Under the pieces are notes generated by a model, which made no database searches, was not told where the DNA came from, and was given only the letters and a program-made list of their open reading frames with translations. Below, piece after piece: positions 5,797 through 6,319 of a stretch of DNA of 6,319 nt. Location: contig CALXSA010000053.1 in NCBI GenBank assembly GCA_944390995.1, forward strand, positions 1 to 6,319, given 5' to 3'. Source of the DNA: an uncultured Clostridia bacterium. GTDB lineage: Bacteria > Bacillota_A > Clostridia > TANB77 > CAG-508. The first letter of the stretch is position 1, and each line of letters opens with the position of its first letter. A program made the position numbers and the translations under genes.

Positions 5797-5840
5797 AATA
5801 ATATAACAAAACAAAGTATATTTTGTTTTGTTATATTATT
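5797..5840 (-). terminator. Long AT-rich hairpin, probable terminator of the S41 peptidase gene
   Basis: A 19-bp perfect inverted repeat (5797-5815 with 5822-5840) closes a 6-base loop, eight bases past the peptidase stop codon at 5849-5851. Each stem has only two G-C pairs. The minus-strand sequence after the stem is T-rich at first (TTTATAAATT), so termination is plausible although this is not the usual GC-rich form. The position, between the stop codon and the tRNA operon promoter, fits this role. Confidence 0.65.
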
Positions 5841-5848
5841 ATCAGACC

Positions 5849-6319
5849 TTACTTCAATTCTTCAATTGCTCTTTGCAACTGTGTATCATTTTCATCTGTA
5901 AGCTCTGTTATATCATCTGGTAATTCAACTGTAATATCTGGCTCAATTCCAACTTTATTTATTTTGTTTCTATTTGGAGTGCAGTATTCAGCTGTAGTTA
6001 TTTTTAATCCACTGCCATCAGACAATTTATATAAAGTTTGAATTACACCTTTCCCGTATGTTTTTGTTCCAATAATTGTAGCTTTATCATAATCCTTTAA
6101 TGCTCCTGCAAATATTTCTGATGCACTAGCAGAATTTCCATTTACTAAAACTACAATTGGAACATCTATTATTGGAGCCTCTTTTGATTTTGTTTCTTCT
6201 TCTTTACCCTCTTTATCTGTCTCAATTAATAATGTACTACCTTTATCACATATCATTTCAAGTATATCTATTGCTTCGTCTACTACTCCTCCACCCTTAT
6301 CGCGGATATCTACTATAAG
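5849..6319 (-). CDS. S41-family C-terminal processing peptidase (CtpA/Prc type), C-terminal part; 5' end beyond the window
   Basis: The frame stays open to the right edge, so 156 C-terminal residues are visible and the start lies outside; the internal Met at 6256 is not the true start. The edge sequence (IVDIRDKGGGVVDEA) matches the strand-and-loop segment usually written DLRxNPGG in S41 peptidases. The serine-lysine catalytic set is complete: the nucleophile Ser in NSASASEIFAGAL (codon 6127-6125), Lys in TYGKGVIQ 25 residues later, and Gln four residues after that, the same spacing as in Bacillus CtpB. A charged Glu/Lys-rich loop lies before the catalytic strand. Full-length members usually carry a membrane anchor or signal peptide and a PDZ domain, which would be off the window here. 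They cleave the C-terminal ends of exported proteins, acting in envelope quality control or sporulation signalling. Which role applies cannot be told from this part. Confidence 0.93.
   Translation of the reverse strand, partial: LIVDIRDKGGGVVDEAIDILEMICDKGSTLLIETDKEGKEEETKSKEAPIIDVPIVVLVNGNSASASEIFAGALKDYDKATIIGTKTYGKGVIQTLYKLSDGSGLKITTAEYCTPNRNKINKVGIEPDITVELPDDITELTDENDTQLQRAIEELK

Noticed and set aside
5823..6041. Plus-strand open frame opposite the S41 peptidase
   Set aside because: It is antisense to a well-supported peptidase and begins inside the terminator hairpin.

Overview
The window is AT-rich and carries all of its intact genes on the minus strand. It reads like a chromosomal segment of a low-GC Gram-positive bacterium, most likely a gut-type member of the Clostridia. 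The grounds are an LPXTG sortase signal on a secreted protein, strong AGGAGG-type ribosome binding sites, tRNA genes with encoded CCA ends, a diaminopimelate epimerase, and a papain-like protease joined to a lectin-like domain as in clostridial surface proteases. The taxon is an inference; there is no marker here that fixes a species.

In order of minus-strand transcription (right to left): the C-terminal part of an S41 C-terminal processing peptidase (5849 to the right edge) ends in a long AT-rich hairpin. A near-consensus promoter (TTGACA-17-TATACT) then drives tRNA-Val(TAC), tRNA-Asp(GTC) and tRNA-Phe(GAA). dapF (4504-5340) follows 76 bases after the Phe tRNA with no obvious terminator between them, and has a possible promoter of its own. 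A 175-base gap with a 17-bp inverted repeat separates dapF from a 1133-residue cell-wall-anchored cysteine protease (927-4328). That protease has, in order, a signal peptide, a papain-like catalytic domain, a lectin-like domain, four exact-length Ig-like repeats, a stalk and LPQTG. A bidirectional hairpin ends it and overlaps the promoter of the next gene, a 146-residue protein of unknown function with two membrane segments (350-790).

The left end (1-349) is different. Bases 1-120 hold nothing I can name. A plus-strand remnant at 130-241 keeps only the two ends of an Rpn/PD-(D/E)XK nuclease-transposase gene. Between it and the membrane-protein gene lie three hairpins within 90 bases: a plus-strand terminator, a 36-base palindrome with tandem G-A mismatches, and a minus-strand terminator. 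This looks like a small accessory patch next to core genes.

The genes do not form one pathway. dapF supplies meso-diaminopimelate for peptidoglycan and lysine, the S41 peptidase probably works on exported proteins, and the LPQTG protease would be attached to that same wall by a sortase encoded elsewhere. I see no convincing new multi-gene system. The items most worth following up are the unknown membrane protein, the Rpn remnant with its hairpin cluster, and the repeat-bearing surface protease.
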